A DNA stretch of 41,009 bases from Treponema sp. GTDB taxonomy: Bacteria > Spirochaetota > Spirochaetia > Treponematales > Treponemataceae. A program made the translations under genes and the position numbers. This document shows, in pieces, positions 32,490 through 40,645 of the stretch (within the stretch, counting starts at the first letter, position 1; every line of letters starts with the position of its first letter). The DNA lies in contig JAFVDR010000004.1 in NCBI GenBank assembly GCA_017476165.1, forward strand, positions 1-41,009. Direction: 5' to 3'. A model generated the notes under the pieces. That model was not told the origin of the DNA, ran no database searches, and saw only the letters and a program-made list of their open reading frames with translations.

Positions 32490-34005
32490 TAACCTCTGGT
32501 CTGTCCTGCCACTTCTGGCGGCTTGCCTTCATTTCTATCTGGACAGGAATCTGATCAAAGCCCAAGTCTTCGCGAACCCTGTTCTTCAAATAGGTAACAT
32601 AACTTTCAGGAACATTGTCAGGTCGCGTTGCAAAAATAAGGAATTTGACCGGATTGGAACTGACCTGCGTAATGTACCTGACCTTAAAATGGATTGCCTT
32701 TGTTGCTGGCGGCGGATATTTAAAGAGCCAGTCTTTCAGAGCAAGATTAAGGGCAGCCGTATCAATCTTTCGGTTCAGCTGTTCATACAGCGAAAGGGCT
32801 GTATCCATGAGCTTTTTCAGACCATCCTCGTTCTTTGCGCTGATGGCAACGATTGGTGCCCATTTCATGTGGCCGAACATAGCGTGAATGTATTCTTCGA
32901 CCTTTTTCAATGCCTTGCTGCTGCCGTCTTCTAAGGTGTCCCACTTGTTCAAGATGAATATGATACCTCTGCCACGCTCATAGGCAAGCGAAGTAATCTT
33001 TTTGTCCTGTTCAGTAAGACCGTCCTTTGCATCCATCATCAAAAACATGATGTCGCATTCGTCAAGAGTCTTTATTGCTCTGTTTACCGAATAGTACTCG
33101 ACGTTTTCCGACACTTTCTTTTTTCTGCGGATGCCGGCAGTGTCAAGAATTTGAATGTCCCTGCCGTTGTAGCGGAAGCTGCCTTCTACCACATCACGTG
33201 TCGTGCCTGCATAGTCGCTGACAATAGAAGCCTGCGTATGCGTCAGGGCATTGCTCAGCGTGGATTTTCCCGTATTCGGCTTGCCCAAAATGGCAATCTT
33301 GACAGGACTTTCCTGTTCGCAGCCTTCCGTTACACGAGAAAAATCAAGACCGTCTATGAGTGCCTGTGAAAGGGCAGGAATATTGTCTCCGTGGGTTGCA
33401 GAAATGAAAATAAGGTTCTTGAACCCATATTTCATGTAGTTGTATGCCATTCCTTCATTCTTGCCGCCCTCAGTCTTGTTGACCGCACCAATGATTTTGT
33501 CCCAGTATGGACGCATTTGAATCATCAATTCTTCGTCTTCGGTGGTAATTTCAGTGGCATCGAGCAGCAACAGAATGCGGTCTGCCTTGCGAATCATATC
33601 CAATGTACGCTCAACAACAAGATCGTCCATCTCGCTTTCGCGAGACGCAAAGTCTCTGGTAAGCTTGTAGCCGCCCGTATCCACCAGATGAACAGGCTTT
33701 CCTGCAATAAAACAGGTTCCTTCAACGGGATCCCGCGTTACGCCGGGAGTCGGATCTGTTATGGCACGTTTTGTATGGGTCAACACATTGAAAAGCGTAG
33801 ACTTGCCCACATTCGGACGGCCAGCAATAACAATCAAAGGCAGGTTAAAATAAATTTTGTCCGAATAGAACTGCTGGAACGAACCTTCCTTTTCAAGAGG
33901 CTGTTTTGCGGCAGTACCTTCAGATTCTGCACCTTCCAGCTGCTCGGCATCATCAGTCTTTTTTACGGGCTTTGGCTTGGAAAAATCCGGCTTCTTTTTC
34001 TTCAT
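32482..34005 (-). CDS. der: Ribosome biogenesis GTPase Der (EngA)
   Basis: This 507-residue protein has the unique Der layout: two tandem GTPase domains and a C-terminal KH-like domain. Domain 1 has G1 GRPNVGKS near 62, G3 DTGGY and G4 NKTE. Domain 2 has G1 GKPNTGKS near 238, G3 DTAGI and G4 NKWD. It is needed for assembly of the 50S subunit. The first 55 residues are a charged Lys/Glu-rich extension beyond the roughly 440 aa of most Der proteins. AGGAG, inside the end of ptsI, lies nine bases before the ATG. Confidence 0.97.
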   Translation of the reverse strand: MKKKKPDFSKPKPVKKTDDAEQLEGAESEGTAAKQPLEKEGSFQQFYSDKIYFNLPLIVIAGRPNVGKSTLFNVLTHTKRAITDPTPGVTRDPVEGTCFIAGKPVHLVDTGGYKLTRDFASRESEMDDLVVERTLDMIRKADRILLLLDATEITTEDEELMIQMRPYWDKIIGAVNKTEGGKNEGMAYNYMKYGFKNLIFISATHGDNIPALSQALIDGLDFSRVTEGCEQESPVKIAILGKPNTGKSTLSNALTHTQASIVSDYAGTTRDVVEGSFRYNGRDIQILDTAGIRRKKKVSENVEYYSVNRAIKTLDECDIMFLMMDAKDGLTEQDKKITSLAYERGRGIIFILNKWDTLEDGSSKALKKVEEYIHAMFGHMKWAPIVAISAKNEDGLKKLMDTALSLYEQLNRKIDTAALNLALKDWLFKYPPPATKAIHFKVRYITQVSSNPVKFLIFATRPDNVPESYVTYLKNRVREDLGFDQIPVQIEMKASRQKWQDRPEVNG

Positions 34006-34011
34006 GTCTTT

Positions 34012-35736
34012 CTACTCCTGAACCGGATTGTATGAAAATGTTTCCATGGAAATGTTTTCCAGTTCTTTGATTGTAAATCTGGCAAGCGTTTCTTTTATGA
34101 CAGGTATCTGCTTGGGACTCATGCTCAAGTTGCGAAGTCCAAATCCCGCAAGAATAATGGCAGTTTCTTTTCTGCCCGCCATTTCCCCACAGACAGAAAC
34201 GGGAATGTTATTGTTGTTTGCATTATCAACCGTTGCCCTGATAAGGCGGACAACCGCCAGATTGAATTCATTGTACAGAGGTGCAACCGCTGGATTTTCT
34301 CGGTCTACGCACAGCGTATACTGGGTCAGGTCATTCGTTCCAAGCGAAAAGAAGTCGCTTTTTTTGGCAAGGCAATCAGAACAGATTGCCGCAGCGGCAG
34401 TTTCAATCATGATGCCTATAGGAACTTCCTTAAACGGAATCTTTTCTTCCTTCATGCTGATCCGCACCCCTTCGGCAATGCCCCTCACCGTTTCTACCTG
34501 CGAAACATCAGTAATCAAAGGAATCATGATGCGCAGGTTGCCGTATATACTTGCTCGGTACAATGCCCTCAGCTGCGTACGGAAAATCTGAGGATAGAAC
34601 ATGGAAAGGCGGATTGCCCGCAATCCCATCAACGGATTTTTTTCTTCAATGGTTGGTATTTCCTTAAAATTAATGAGCTTGTCGCCGCCAACATCCAGCG
34701 TTCGTATGGTAACCGGCTTGTCGCCCATCATCTGCAGCACCTGTTTGTACGCCTCAAACTGAGCTTCTTCACTGACCGAATTGGAAAACGGACCGCTTGT
34801 CTCTGACGACTGATGCTGTATTGTATCCATAAAAAGGAATTCCGTCCTGAAAAGACCAATGCCGTCAGCACCTTCTTCCAAAGCAATCTTGGCTTCCTCC
34901 GTAGTACCGATGTTTGCATACAGCTTGAATTCCGTTCCGTCTTTTGTCAGTGCAGGCTTCGTCCTGAACTGCAGGAGTTGTTCACGGTATTTCCTGTCGT
35001 CTTCTATTTTTATGCGGTACTCGGTCAGGGAACTTTCATCCGGATTCAAGATGATTTCGCCCCGGTTTCCGTCTACAATGACCGATTCACCAGTCTTTAT
35101 CTGATTCTGAATGTCATCAATACCAACAACGGCAGGCACTCCAAAGCTTTTTGCAAGAATGGCAACATGGCTTGAAACACCTCCTTCGGTCAGTGCAAAG
35201 CCAGCTATTTTCCGCTTGCTCAAAATAACAGTGTCGCTCGTGCACATCGCCTTTGCAACAATAACGGCTCCATCCGGCACTTCTTCTATGTTAAACGGAT
35301 GGTAGTCAAGCAAAATGTCCATGACTTTGCCAAAGACATCTTCAATGTCCTTTGAACGCTCGGCAAGATAGTCGTTGCCGCTGTTTCTGAGCCGTTCTGC
35401 ATACTGGTCTACCTTTTTATCCAGTATGTATTCTATGTTGTACAACTCTTTTTCGTAGCTGTCGTGAACTTCCTGTATGAACACAGGATCTGAAAGCATG
35501 AGCTGATATGTTTCAAAAATAATTTTTTGCAGATTGTCTTTCGGAAGGGTTTGCAACTGCTTGTCTATCAAAGCCTGCACTGTATTGCATGCAGAAGTAA
35601 ATCTGGTCCAGCCTTCATCAAGCTGGTCAGACATTATTTTTTCCTTTGGAATAATTTTTTCTTGAATTTCAGGAAGCACGAATGCTTTGCCAATGCCAAT
35701 TCCCGTTGAGGCAGATAGACCCAGTACTACATTCAT
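34012..35736 (-). CDS. ptsI: Phosphoenolpyruvate-protein phosphotransferase (PTS enzyme I)
   Basis: This 574-residue enzyme takes phosphate from phosphoenolpyruvate onto a histidine and passes it to HPr. The phosphorylated residue is H190 in TEGGVSSHVAILAKSFGVPA, where E. coli has H189. The C-terminal PEP-binding barrel has TLDVGGDK, MGLRAIRLSM, GTNDLTQY and SVCGEMAG with the conserved cysteine. No HPr or sugar-specific EII gene lies in the window, so in this lineage it may serve regulation rather than transport. The promoter predicts a leaderless mRNA starting at the ATG. It is followed by der after six bases. Confidence 0.96.
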   Translation of the reverse strand: MNVVLGLSASTGIGIGKAFVLPEIQEKIIPKEKIMSDQLDEGWTRFTSACNTVQALIDKQLQTLPKDNLQKIIFETYQLMLSDPVFIQEVHDSYEKELYNIEYILDKKVDQYAERLRNSGNDYLAERSKDIEDVFGKVMDILLDYHPFNIEEVPDGAVIVAKAMCTSDTVILSKRKIAGFALTEGGVSSHVAILAKSFGVPAVVGIDDIQNQIKTGESVIVDGNRGEIILNPDESSLTEYRIKIEDDRKYREQLLQFRTKPALTKDGTEFKLYANIGTTEEAKIALEEGADGIGLFRTEFLFMDTIQHQSSETSGPFSNSVSEEAQFEAYKQVLQMMGDKPVTIRTLDVGGDKLINFKEIPTIEEKNPLMGLRAIRLSMFYPQIFRTQLRALYRASIYGNLRIMIPLITDVSQVETVRGIAEGVRISMKEEKIPFKEVPIGIMIETAAAAICSDCLAKKSDFFSLGTNDLTQYTLCVDRENPAVAPLYNEFNLAVVRLIRATVDNANNNNIPVSVCGEMAGRKETAIILAGFGLRNLSMSPKQIPVIKETLARFTIKELENISMETFSYNPVQE

Positions 35737-35742
35737 TCTATT

Positions 35743-35771
35743 ATAGTACAGTCTAACTTCATTCTAGTCAA
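35743..35771 (-). promoter_or_regulatory. Promoter of ptsI nested in the end of rlmB, leaderless geometry
   Basis: Read on the minus strand: TTGACT (35771-35766), a 17-base spacer and TACTAT (35748-35743), then AATAGA and the ATG at 35736. The -35 box shares a base with the rlmB stop codon. Predicted +1 is the A of the ATG. Confidence 0.75.
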
Positions 35772-36552
35772 TTGTACCCGCCAGGATTTGCCGATGGCGT
35801 TCATACAGCAGCACGCCCGCTGCCACAGACACGTTCAGGCTGTCAATCTTGCCGCAGGTAGGAATGGACACAACTGTATCGCACTGCTTAGAGAGCAGTC
35901 GCGAAATGCCGTTGCCCTCACTGCCCATGACAAGGCAGGTTTTCTTGTCGAACACAGTCTTTTGCAAAGGAGAACCATCGGCATCAGCCCCGTAAATCCA
36001 AAAGCCTGCCTGCTTGAGCATTTCGGCAGCCCTGACGAGATTGGACACCACTGCCGTTGGAACGTATGCACTTGATCCTGCACTAGTACGGGCAATGATT
36101 TCGTTGTCCTGCACATCCGATGCACCTCGCCGCTCCGGCAGGATAAGGAGTGATGCTCCAAACTGATCGCAGGAACGCAGGATGGCACCCACATTATGGG
36201 GATCCGTTACGCTATCCAGCATGACAACCGTAGCTGTTTCTGGACACAGGGAAAGCCACTGATCAAGCTGTACAAGATTCTTTGCCTTTTCCTGCTGTTC
36301 ATAAGCAACAAGCACGATGCCCCTATGATCGCGGGCTTCTTTTGGCAATGCCGAAACAAGCTGACCAAGGGCCTCATCGTCTGTTTCCGTACAGGCAATG
36401 CCCGCTTCCTTTGCCAGAGAAATGATTTTTTTGATTCGGGGGCCAGGCTTTGCATAGTAGACCGACAGTGTGCCGGCATGAGCCTTTTCAGCGGCATATC
36501 GGCGTACCCGTTCTTCTACTGCATGAAAACCTGTATATACGTTCTGTGCCAT
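35764..36552 (-). CDS. rlmB: 23S rRNA (guanosine-2'-O)-methyltransferase of the TrmH/RlmB family
   Basis: This 262-residue SPOUT enzyme methylates a ribose in rRNA (G2251 in E. coli). It has an N-terminal substrate-binding domain (starting YTGFHAVEERVRRY) and the three knot motifs: DPHNVGAILRSCDQFGA near 122, LVMGSEGNGISRLL near 212 and IPTCGKIDSLNVSVAAGVLL near 232. The same fold serves tRNA Gm18 methylation, so the target is inferred from the N-terminal domain. No ribosome site precedes the ATG; it lies eight bases after the ychJ stop and is probably read by coupling. Confidence 0.92.
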   Translation of the reverse strand: MAQNVYTGFHAVEERVRRYAAEKAHAGTLSVYYAKPGPRIKKIISLAKEAGIACTETDDEALGQLVSALPKEARDHRGIVLVAYEQQEKAKNLVQLDQWLSLCPETATVVMLDSVTDPHNVGAILRSCDQFGASLLILPERRGASDVQDNEIIARTSAGSSAYVPTAVVSNLVRAAEMLKQAGFWIYGADADGSPLQKTVFDKKTCLVMGSEGNGISRLLSKQCDTVVSIPTCGKIDSLNVSVAAGVLLYERHRQILAGTID

Positions 36553-36560
36553 AAACGATG

Positions 36561-37070
36561 CTATGCGTTTTTACCGCAGCAATTCTTGTATTTTTTACCA
36601 CTGCCACATGGACATGGTTCGTTGCGGCCAACCTTGCGGCCTTCGCGGACAACAGTAGTAGGCTTGATGTAGCCTTCGGTGTACAGCCACTCGCCGTTAA
36701 TCTTTCTGAATCCGCCAATTTCATGGTGCACATCACGGATGCCTTTCTGTGTATAGGTTGCCTCGAATTCGACGATGCCGTCGGTATCATCGGGGCCGCC
36801 TTTTTCCACGTTCAAAATCTTCAGGCCATGCCAAGTGCTTGTATTGCTCCAGTCTTCCGTTGCCTTGCGGTCTATTTCTGCAATTTTTTCACCTGTCTCG
36901 CAGGTATTGATAATAAAATCAATTTCATGCTTTACATACGCTGTGTATCGGGCGCGCATCAGAGCTTCTGGACTCGGAGCTTTCTGAGTGCCCTTGATAT
37001 AAGGTTCGCAGCAGTCTGAATATGTTTTGCCGCTGCCGCACGGACATAAATCGTTATTCTGTTCACTCAT
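36561..37070 (-). CDS. YchJ family protein with two SEC-C zinc motifs
   Basis: This 169-residue protein has SEC-C motifs at both ends: [13 protein letters not shown] near 9-21 and [13 protein letters not shown] near 153-165. Between them is the YchJ/NTF2-like middle domain ([21 protein letters not shown], then FEATYTQ and RVHHE-like blocks). SEC-C motifs bind zinc and in SecA contact SecB or ribosomes; YchJ itself has no settled function. The promoter is strong and the ATG lacks a ribosome site, so a leaderless mRNA is expected. It heads the minus-strand cluster ychJ-rlmB-ptsI-der-merR-rsm22. Confidence 0.9.
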   Translation of the reverse strand: MSEQNNDLCPCGSGKTYSDCCEPYIKGTQKAPSPEALMRARYTAYVKHEIDFIINTCETGEKIAEIDRKATEDWSNTSTWHGLKILNVEKGGPDDTDGIVEFEATYTQKGIRDVHHEIGGFRKINGEWLYTEGYIKPTTVVREGRKVGRNEPCPCGSGKKYKNCCGKNA

Positions 37071-37077
37071 ACGGCTT

Positions 37078-37106
37078 AGTATACCGATTTAGTCCATGAT
37101 TTGCAA
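37078..37106 (-). promoter_or_regulatory. Promoter of the ychJ-rlmB unit, leaderless geometry
   Basis: Read on the minus strand: TTGCAA (37106-37101), a 17-base spacer and TATACT (37083-37078), then AAGCCGT and the ATG at 37070. Predicted +1 is at or one base from the ATG. Confidence 0.75.
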
Positions 37107-37112
37107 CAAAGT

Positions 37113-37823
37113 TTAATCCTTTTTGTTGCCCCCTTCTGCTTCAAGCGCCCACAGAATTCCCTTTGCCGTGCGTATCTCCGTATCTGCAAAATGATTGCCC
37201 CTGTTCAACTCGAACGCCGTTTGTATACCCATCGACTTGTAATGCAAAGCAAGCCGTTCTGCCCGTTCCTGCACGGATGCAAGAAGCTGATTCCTTGTTT
37301 TTGATTCTCCATCTCCAAGAGATACATACACGCAGTCAGGTTTTTGAACAAACGCCGTTGCTGTTGCAAAATCAAGGAACCCCGGAAACCACACCGATGG
37401 AGATGAAGAAGCAATCTTTGAAAATACATTTGTTCTGTATGGGGCATACAATGCAAACAATCCTGCAAGGGAATAGCCTGAAAGTACAAGGTATGCCGGT
37501 GCAACAGAAAGATGCTGTACAATAGAAGGAATCAGCTTGTCAGTTACAAATGCAAGATATGAATCTGCCCGTCCAGAAAACGGTGCATCATGCTTTCGGA
37601 CAGGCGGACACTCCCACGGCGAAAGCTCCCCGTTCCAGTCCATGCCCGTAACGCTTGCAAGAGTAAAGCGCGGACACCCGTGCACCGAGCACTCATGCCA
37701 CACGCGTTTTCCCTCACCGTCCGATGCATTTCCAAATGCATTCAGCAGGACAAGCGGTGCACCGCTCAGTTCAGAGCCAAACAATTCCACTGTCTTTCCA
37801 TCAAGCTCAAATGATTCTGCCAT
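37113..37823 (-). CDS. Alpha/beta-hydrolase, putative esterase
   Basis: This 236-residue protein resembles the enterochelin-esterase/esterase D-like group. The nucleophile elbow is SGYSLAGLFALYA with the serine near 114. An acidic residue follows in SLGDGESKT, and a late histidine in LNRGNHF would complete the triad. There is no signal peptide, so it should be cytoplasmic. The substrate is unknown; siderophore esters, formylglutathione or acyl esters are all handled by relatives. GAGGAG lies about eleven bases before the ATG, somewhat far. It is a separate unit from ychJ, whose promoter lies between them. Confidence 0.82.
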   Translation of the reverse strand: MAESFELDGKTVELFGSELSGAPLVLLNAFGNASDGEGKRVWHECSVHGCPRFTLASVTGMDWNGELSPWECPPVRKHDAPFSGRADSYLAFVTDKLIPSIVQHLSVAPAYLVLSGYSLAGLFALYAPYRTNVFSKIASSSPSVWFPGFLDFATATAFVQKPDCVYVSLGDGESKTRNQLLASVQERAERLALHYKSMGIQTAFELNRGNHFADTEIRTAKGILWALEAEGGNKKD

Positions 37824-37938
37824 GAAAATGATTACTCCTCATTGAAAACAACTCAAAATCACAAAAATTTAAGAATGCCAACTAGGCAAAAAAGCACCAT
37901 TCCTATCTTTTCATTTATCTGCCAGAAAAAAACTTCCT

Positions 37939-38475
37939 CTATTCTTTTATAACAAGGTACTCGGCAACAAGCCGTTCCACTGTCCATGCCGCATTTGCAG
38001 GACTCGTGCTGGGCAAGCATGCACTTGTCAGGTTAAAGCGATGCTCATAGCGCTCGGCACAGTGCTTTTGCCAGAGTGCAAAGGCAGCTTTTCCCGTGCA
38101 AAACACGCGGCAAATGCAGCTGTGTTCAAACAAAGGCGAAAAGTCGTTGGGCACGGCATTGCGGATGGTTGCATCAGACGCTCCATGGATGTTACAGCGG
38201 GCAAGCACATCCCACAGTGCAATATGGTGGCGCAGTAAAAAATCCCGGCGTTCGGCAATGGCGGCATCTCTGTCTAGTGCATTATTAGGCAACTGGAGCG
38301 TTTCAGCAAAAACTGAAGGAACCACGCGCCAAAACCGATTCTGCGGATGCATGTAGAAAAAGCCGGCACTTCTGCTTGCTGGCGACGGCATGGTTCCAAG
38401 CAAAAGAATGCGGCTTTCGGCATTCCACACGGGAGGTATCGGATGTGTCACCAATGAGACTGTCTGTGTATTCAT
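37939..38475 (-). CDS. DNA-deoxyinosine glycosylase (UDG superfamily, family 6)
   Basis: This 178-residue protein matches the Mug-like hypoxanthine-DNA glycosylases. It has LLLGTMPSPASRSAGFFYMHPQ near the N-terminus, where the catalytic region of the fold lies (with the conserved asparagine in HPQNRFW), and the C-terminal DNA-intercalation motif LPSTSPANAAW. Such enzymes remove hypoxanthine, the product of adenine deamination, and start base-excision repair. The length is typical. No clear Shine-Dalgarno precedes the ATG (only GGATG), and the promoter is not clear. Confidence 0.88.
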   Translation of the reverse strand: MNTQTVSLVTHPIPPVWNAESRILLLGTMPSPASRSAGFFYMHPQNRFWRVVPSVFAETLQLPNNALDRDAAIAERRDFLLRHHIALWDVLARCNIHGASDATIRNAVPNDFSPLFEHSCICRVFCTGKAAFALWQKHCAERYEHRFNLTSACLPSTSPANAAWTVERLVAEYLVIKE

Positions 38476-38646
38476 ATTACATCCATGTTACGTTTATGCT
38501 CCGTTTATGTTGCTATTCTTCATTACTATATCACAAGACCGGTATATGCACCAGCTGGCCGCATGTGCTGGCAGCGTGTGCATGTTTTTGGGGCATCTTG
38601 AAAAACTCGTTTCAGTGACTTTTTCGCCATTTACCGCCATTTGCTG

Positions 38647-38675
38647 CTGACAAAAAAATTTTGTTGTGCTATCAT
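38647..38675 (+). promoter_or_regulatory. Promoter of the 36/259/74-aa cassette
   Basis: CTGACA (38647-38652), a 17-base spacer and TATCAT (38670-38675) preceded by TGC (extended -10). Predicted start near 38682, giving a leader of about 97 bases before the first ORF. Confidence 0.7.
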
Positions 38676-38701
38676 GGGGATACAACTCAATGCATAAAAG
38701 C

Positions 38702-38747
38702 CGGCTGTTGCTGCAAAGAACGGACAGCCGCTGTGGTTTTTGTTTTT
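38702..38747 (+). terminator. Leader hairpin with T-rich tail, possible attenuator
   Basis: CGGCTGT (38702-38708) pairs with ACAGCCG (38724-38730) around 15 bases; after six bases comes TTTTTGTTTTT. It lies between the promoter and the first ORF, so it could attenuate the cassette or end a short RNA of about 65 bases. The gap between stem and T run makes it a weak terminator. Confidence 0.45.
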
Positions 38748-38778
38748 ACCTTTCAAACGGTTTTGGAGGTGTAAAGGC

Positions 38779-38889
38779 ATGAATCGCATCACACATCTTT
38801 CAAGCCCAGTTGCCCATACAATGGCATCTGGCAAGACAATCAACTGGATCTCGATTGAAACACCACTGTACACGAGGTGGAATTCATGA
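38779..38889 (+). CDS. Small ORF of 36 aa, first of a coupled three-gene cassette
   Basis: The ATG at 38779 has GGAGG nine bases upstream. The 36-codon frame ends TGA within the next gene's start (ATGA overlap), the classic arrangement for coupled translation. The peptide begins MNRITHLSSPVAHTM and ends in TRWNS. It has no membrane segment or signal peptide and matches nothing I know. It could be a functional microprotein or a leader peptide that sets expression of the next gene. Confidence 0.55.
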   Translation: MNRITHLSSPVAHTMASGKTINWISIETPLYTRWNS

Positions 38890-39665
38890 GACCCACAAAA
38901 AGCAAGATCAAAGCACAACATCTCAAGAAACTGCGGCAGGTGGAGACGCGTACGTATGAACTGTGGCACATCATCCACGACTCAAAGCAATACGTTTCAA
39001 TTCCACGCAGGCTCGTCGGGTTCAAAATCAAACTCGTTCCAATTGATTCACTAAAGAACAGGGACGATGGACTTTCACAAGCCGTAGAAGCCGCAACGTC
39101 TTGGTTCACGTTTTCAGAAAGACCGTTCAGGCTGTGCAATGTAAAGAACTATGAATGCGAGTTCAGAAACAAATTGCACCCATGGATGCTTTCTGCCGAT
39201 GAACAGGTTGAAAAAGTGTATTTCAAGGACAAACTTTTCAAAAGGGGCACCCTTACGCTTTTGGACATCAGTGAGCAGCAATTTCAGAAACTGCCTGCTC
39301 CTGCAAAAAAGTATTTCGTGCAAGGTCTGGACTCGTATGACAAAAGGGGCAATGCCGTCTTTATCTATCATCCAGATATTCCGAAAACGTTTGTCCGCGA
39401 ATACGTAGAAAAACTGTACTGGAATCGCCTTTTCATTCCAAACGGCCGTGCCGTGTCCGAAGAAAAACGGCTTTCAAACTGGCTTGACTATGAAAAAGAA
39501 TGCAAGCTGCGCCACTACAAGGGAAAGCATTCCTGGAAGTACTATCAGGGAGAAAAGCATTCACTTGTAAAGAAACGGCGTTCACAGGAAAAACAGGAAC
39601 TGGCAGAACAACGGCACGCATTTTATCAGTCGCTTCAGGAGGAAACAGATGAAGAACAATTTTAA
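38886..39665 (+). CDS. Unrecognised basic protein, 259 aa
   Basis: Start at ATG 38886: GAGGTGG lies six bases upstream, and the ATG overlaps the stop of the 36-aa ORF. An in-frame GTG at 38877 is inside the ribosome site. The protein is soluble, strongly basic and aromatic-rich, with a basic N-terminus (RPTKSKIKAQHLKKLR) and a C-terminal 60 residues dense in K, R, H and Q that end in an acidic tail (EETDEEQF). These features would suit nucleic-acid binding, but I recognise no domain. It overlaps the 74-aa gene by 17 bases. Confidence 0.75.
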   Translation: MRPTKSKIKAQHLKKLRQVETRTYELWHIIHDSKQYVSIPRRLVGFKIKLVPIDSLKNRDDGLSQAVEAATSWFTFSERPFRLCNVKNYECEFRNKLHPWMLSADEQVEKVYFKDKLFKRGTLTLLDISEQQFQKLPAPAKKYFVQGLDSYDKRGNAVFIYHPDIPKTFVREYVEKLYWNRLFIPNGRAVSEEKRLSNWLDYEKECKLRHYKGKHSWKYYQGEKHSLVKKRRSQEKQELAEQRHAFYQSLQEETDEEQF

Positions 39666-39873
39666 ATGGCATAAGGAACAAATAAACGGAAAATGGTTTT
39701 CTGTGTGCGACCACGAGCATGTTCCCCTCATTGAACACACAAAAGACGGAAAATACAAGCTTCGCAATGCAAACGGCAAGACAATTCTGCATGACGATTT
39801 TTCTGATGCAGTAAAGCTTGCCATCGAAGTGTGGGAAAAATTCAAAAAGCTTAACAGGGAATGGACGGAATAG
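39649..39873 (+). CDS. Unrecognised small protein, 74 aa
   Basis: AGGAGG lies six bases before the ATG at 39649, inside the end of the 259-aa gene, so the start is well supported. The product has W-K/F patterns typical of a small folded domain (NGKWFSVCDHEHVPLIEH, then GKYKLRNANGKTILHDDF, then a C-terminal helix AVKLAIEVWEKFKKLNREW). It looks like two or three beta strands plus a helix. No family is recognised. It is the third gene of the cassette and converges on the PH-domain gene 16 bases away. Confidence 0.7.
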   Translation: MKNNFKWHKEQINGKWFSVCDHEHVPLIEHTKDGKYKLRNANGKTILHDDFSDAVKLAIEVWEKFKKLNREWTE

Positions 39874-39889
39874 CCTAAGGCAGACTTTT

Positions 39890-40279
39890 CTACCGCTCTT
39901 TCAACACATAGGCTGAAATGATTTTTCCAAGACGACAAATGTCAACGGCTCCCTTGAACTCAAACTGAGCAGTGAATCCATTTGCATACTGAATGAACAA
40001 TTCAGAATCTGGAAAAATTTCCATGAAGCCTTGTGTCTGCACTTCAAAAAACTGAATCGTGGAATAGGGAAGAATGGAAAAGGATTTCCGTTTTCCGGTC
40101 AACCCCTGCACATCAATGGAGATGATTCTTTTGTTGGTAAAAATAACTTGGTCACGGAATGTCTTGAACGCACACTCGATGTCTTCGTTTTCAATGAGAA
40201 ATTGCTGCACCTCGTTGCGAACCTCAGAAATGTCGATTGGTTTTAGGTTAAAGACAGAATTCTTGTTAAAGTTTATCAT
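39890..40279 (-). CDS. Bacterial PH-domain protein (YvbH N-terminal type)
   Basis: This 129-residue protein is a single bacterial pleckstrin-homology-like domain. It has the features of that family: FLIENEDIECAFKTFRDQVIFTNKRII (40-66 region), then the glycine-turn QGLTGKRK, the strand ILPYSTIQFFEVQT and a later DSELFIQY. Members form ring oligomers; a cellular role is not established. I start at ATG 40279, which has AAGGAG six bases upstream; a longer frame from 40315 lacks one. No signal peptide. Confidence 0.85.
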   Translation of the reverse strand: MINFNKNSVFNLKPIDISEVRNEVQQFLIENEDIECAFKTFRDQVIFTNKRIISIDVQGLTGKRKSFSILPYSTIQFFEVQTQGFMEIFPDSELFIQYANGFTAQFEFKGAVDICRLGKIISAYVLKER

Positions 40280-40330
40280 GTACTGCTCCTTGACGTTTCC
40301 CAATTTTGCACGCATGAAACGCTTGCAACG

Positions 40331-40359
40331 ATTTTAACCTTTCGCACGCACAAAAGCAA
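40331..40359 (-). promoter_or_regulatory. Promoter of the PH-domain gene
   Basis: Read on the minus strand: TTGCTT (40359-40354), a 17-base spacer and TAAAAT (40336-40331). The start codon at 40279 is about 45 bases after the predicted +1, with a normal ribosome site. Confidence 0.6.
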
Positions 40360-40390
40360 GTAAAACGAAATAAGACAAAAGATATGAAAA

Positions 40391-40645
40391 CTAGAAGCTA
40401 AACATAAGGCATCCATGTTCAAAACACACCATCTTTTCTGCTACAAACTTTTCGCTCACGTGCGCAGTCTGCGTCTGCTGTAGCATAAACTCGCTCACTA
40501 GGATTTCATAAGGATCATTCGTTTGCCGCCACGGAAAATCGCGCCCATGCTCATGAAAGAAGTGCCACATTTCCCTTCGAAAATCCTGTACGCATTCTAC
40601 AGAAAGAACGGATGTCCCTGGTGTCGTTACTTCCACGTTTCCCAC
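40391..40645 (-). pseudogene. mutY: Remnant of mutY (A/G-specific adenine DNA glycosylase), N-terminal end only
   Basis: The 84-codon frame carries the start of MutY: FRREMWHFFHEHGRDFPWRQ, DPYEILVSEFMLQQTQ (with the catalytic glutamate of the SE-MLQQTQ motif) and HVSEKF. After that, about residue 66, similarity stops and unrelated residues lead to a stop. The remaining roughly 280 residues, including the helix-hairpin-helix, catalytic aspartate and iron-sulfur cysteines, are absent. It cannot be an active glycosylase. It overlaps the end of the ArsC-like gene by 19 bases, which suggests an original operon. Confidence 0.75.

Larger units (their letters stand above)
38476..38778. other. 303-bp intergenic region upstream of the three-gene cassette
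   Basis: The left part (38476-38640) shows CCAGC/GCTGG half-sites near 38550-38575 but no convincing gene or terminator. The right part holds the cassette promoter (38647-38675), a leader hairpin (38702-38730) with a T-rich tail, and the GGAGG of a small ORF. Confidence 0.6.
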
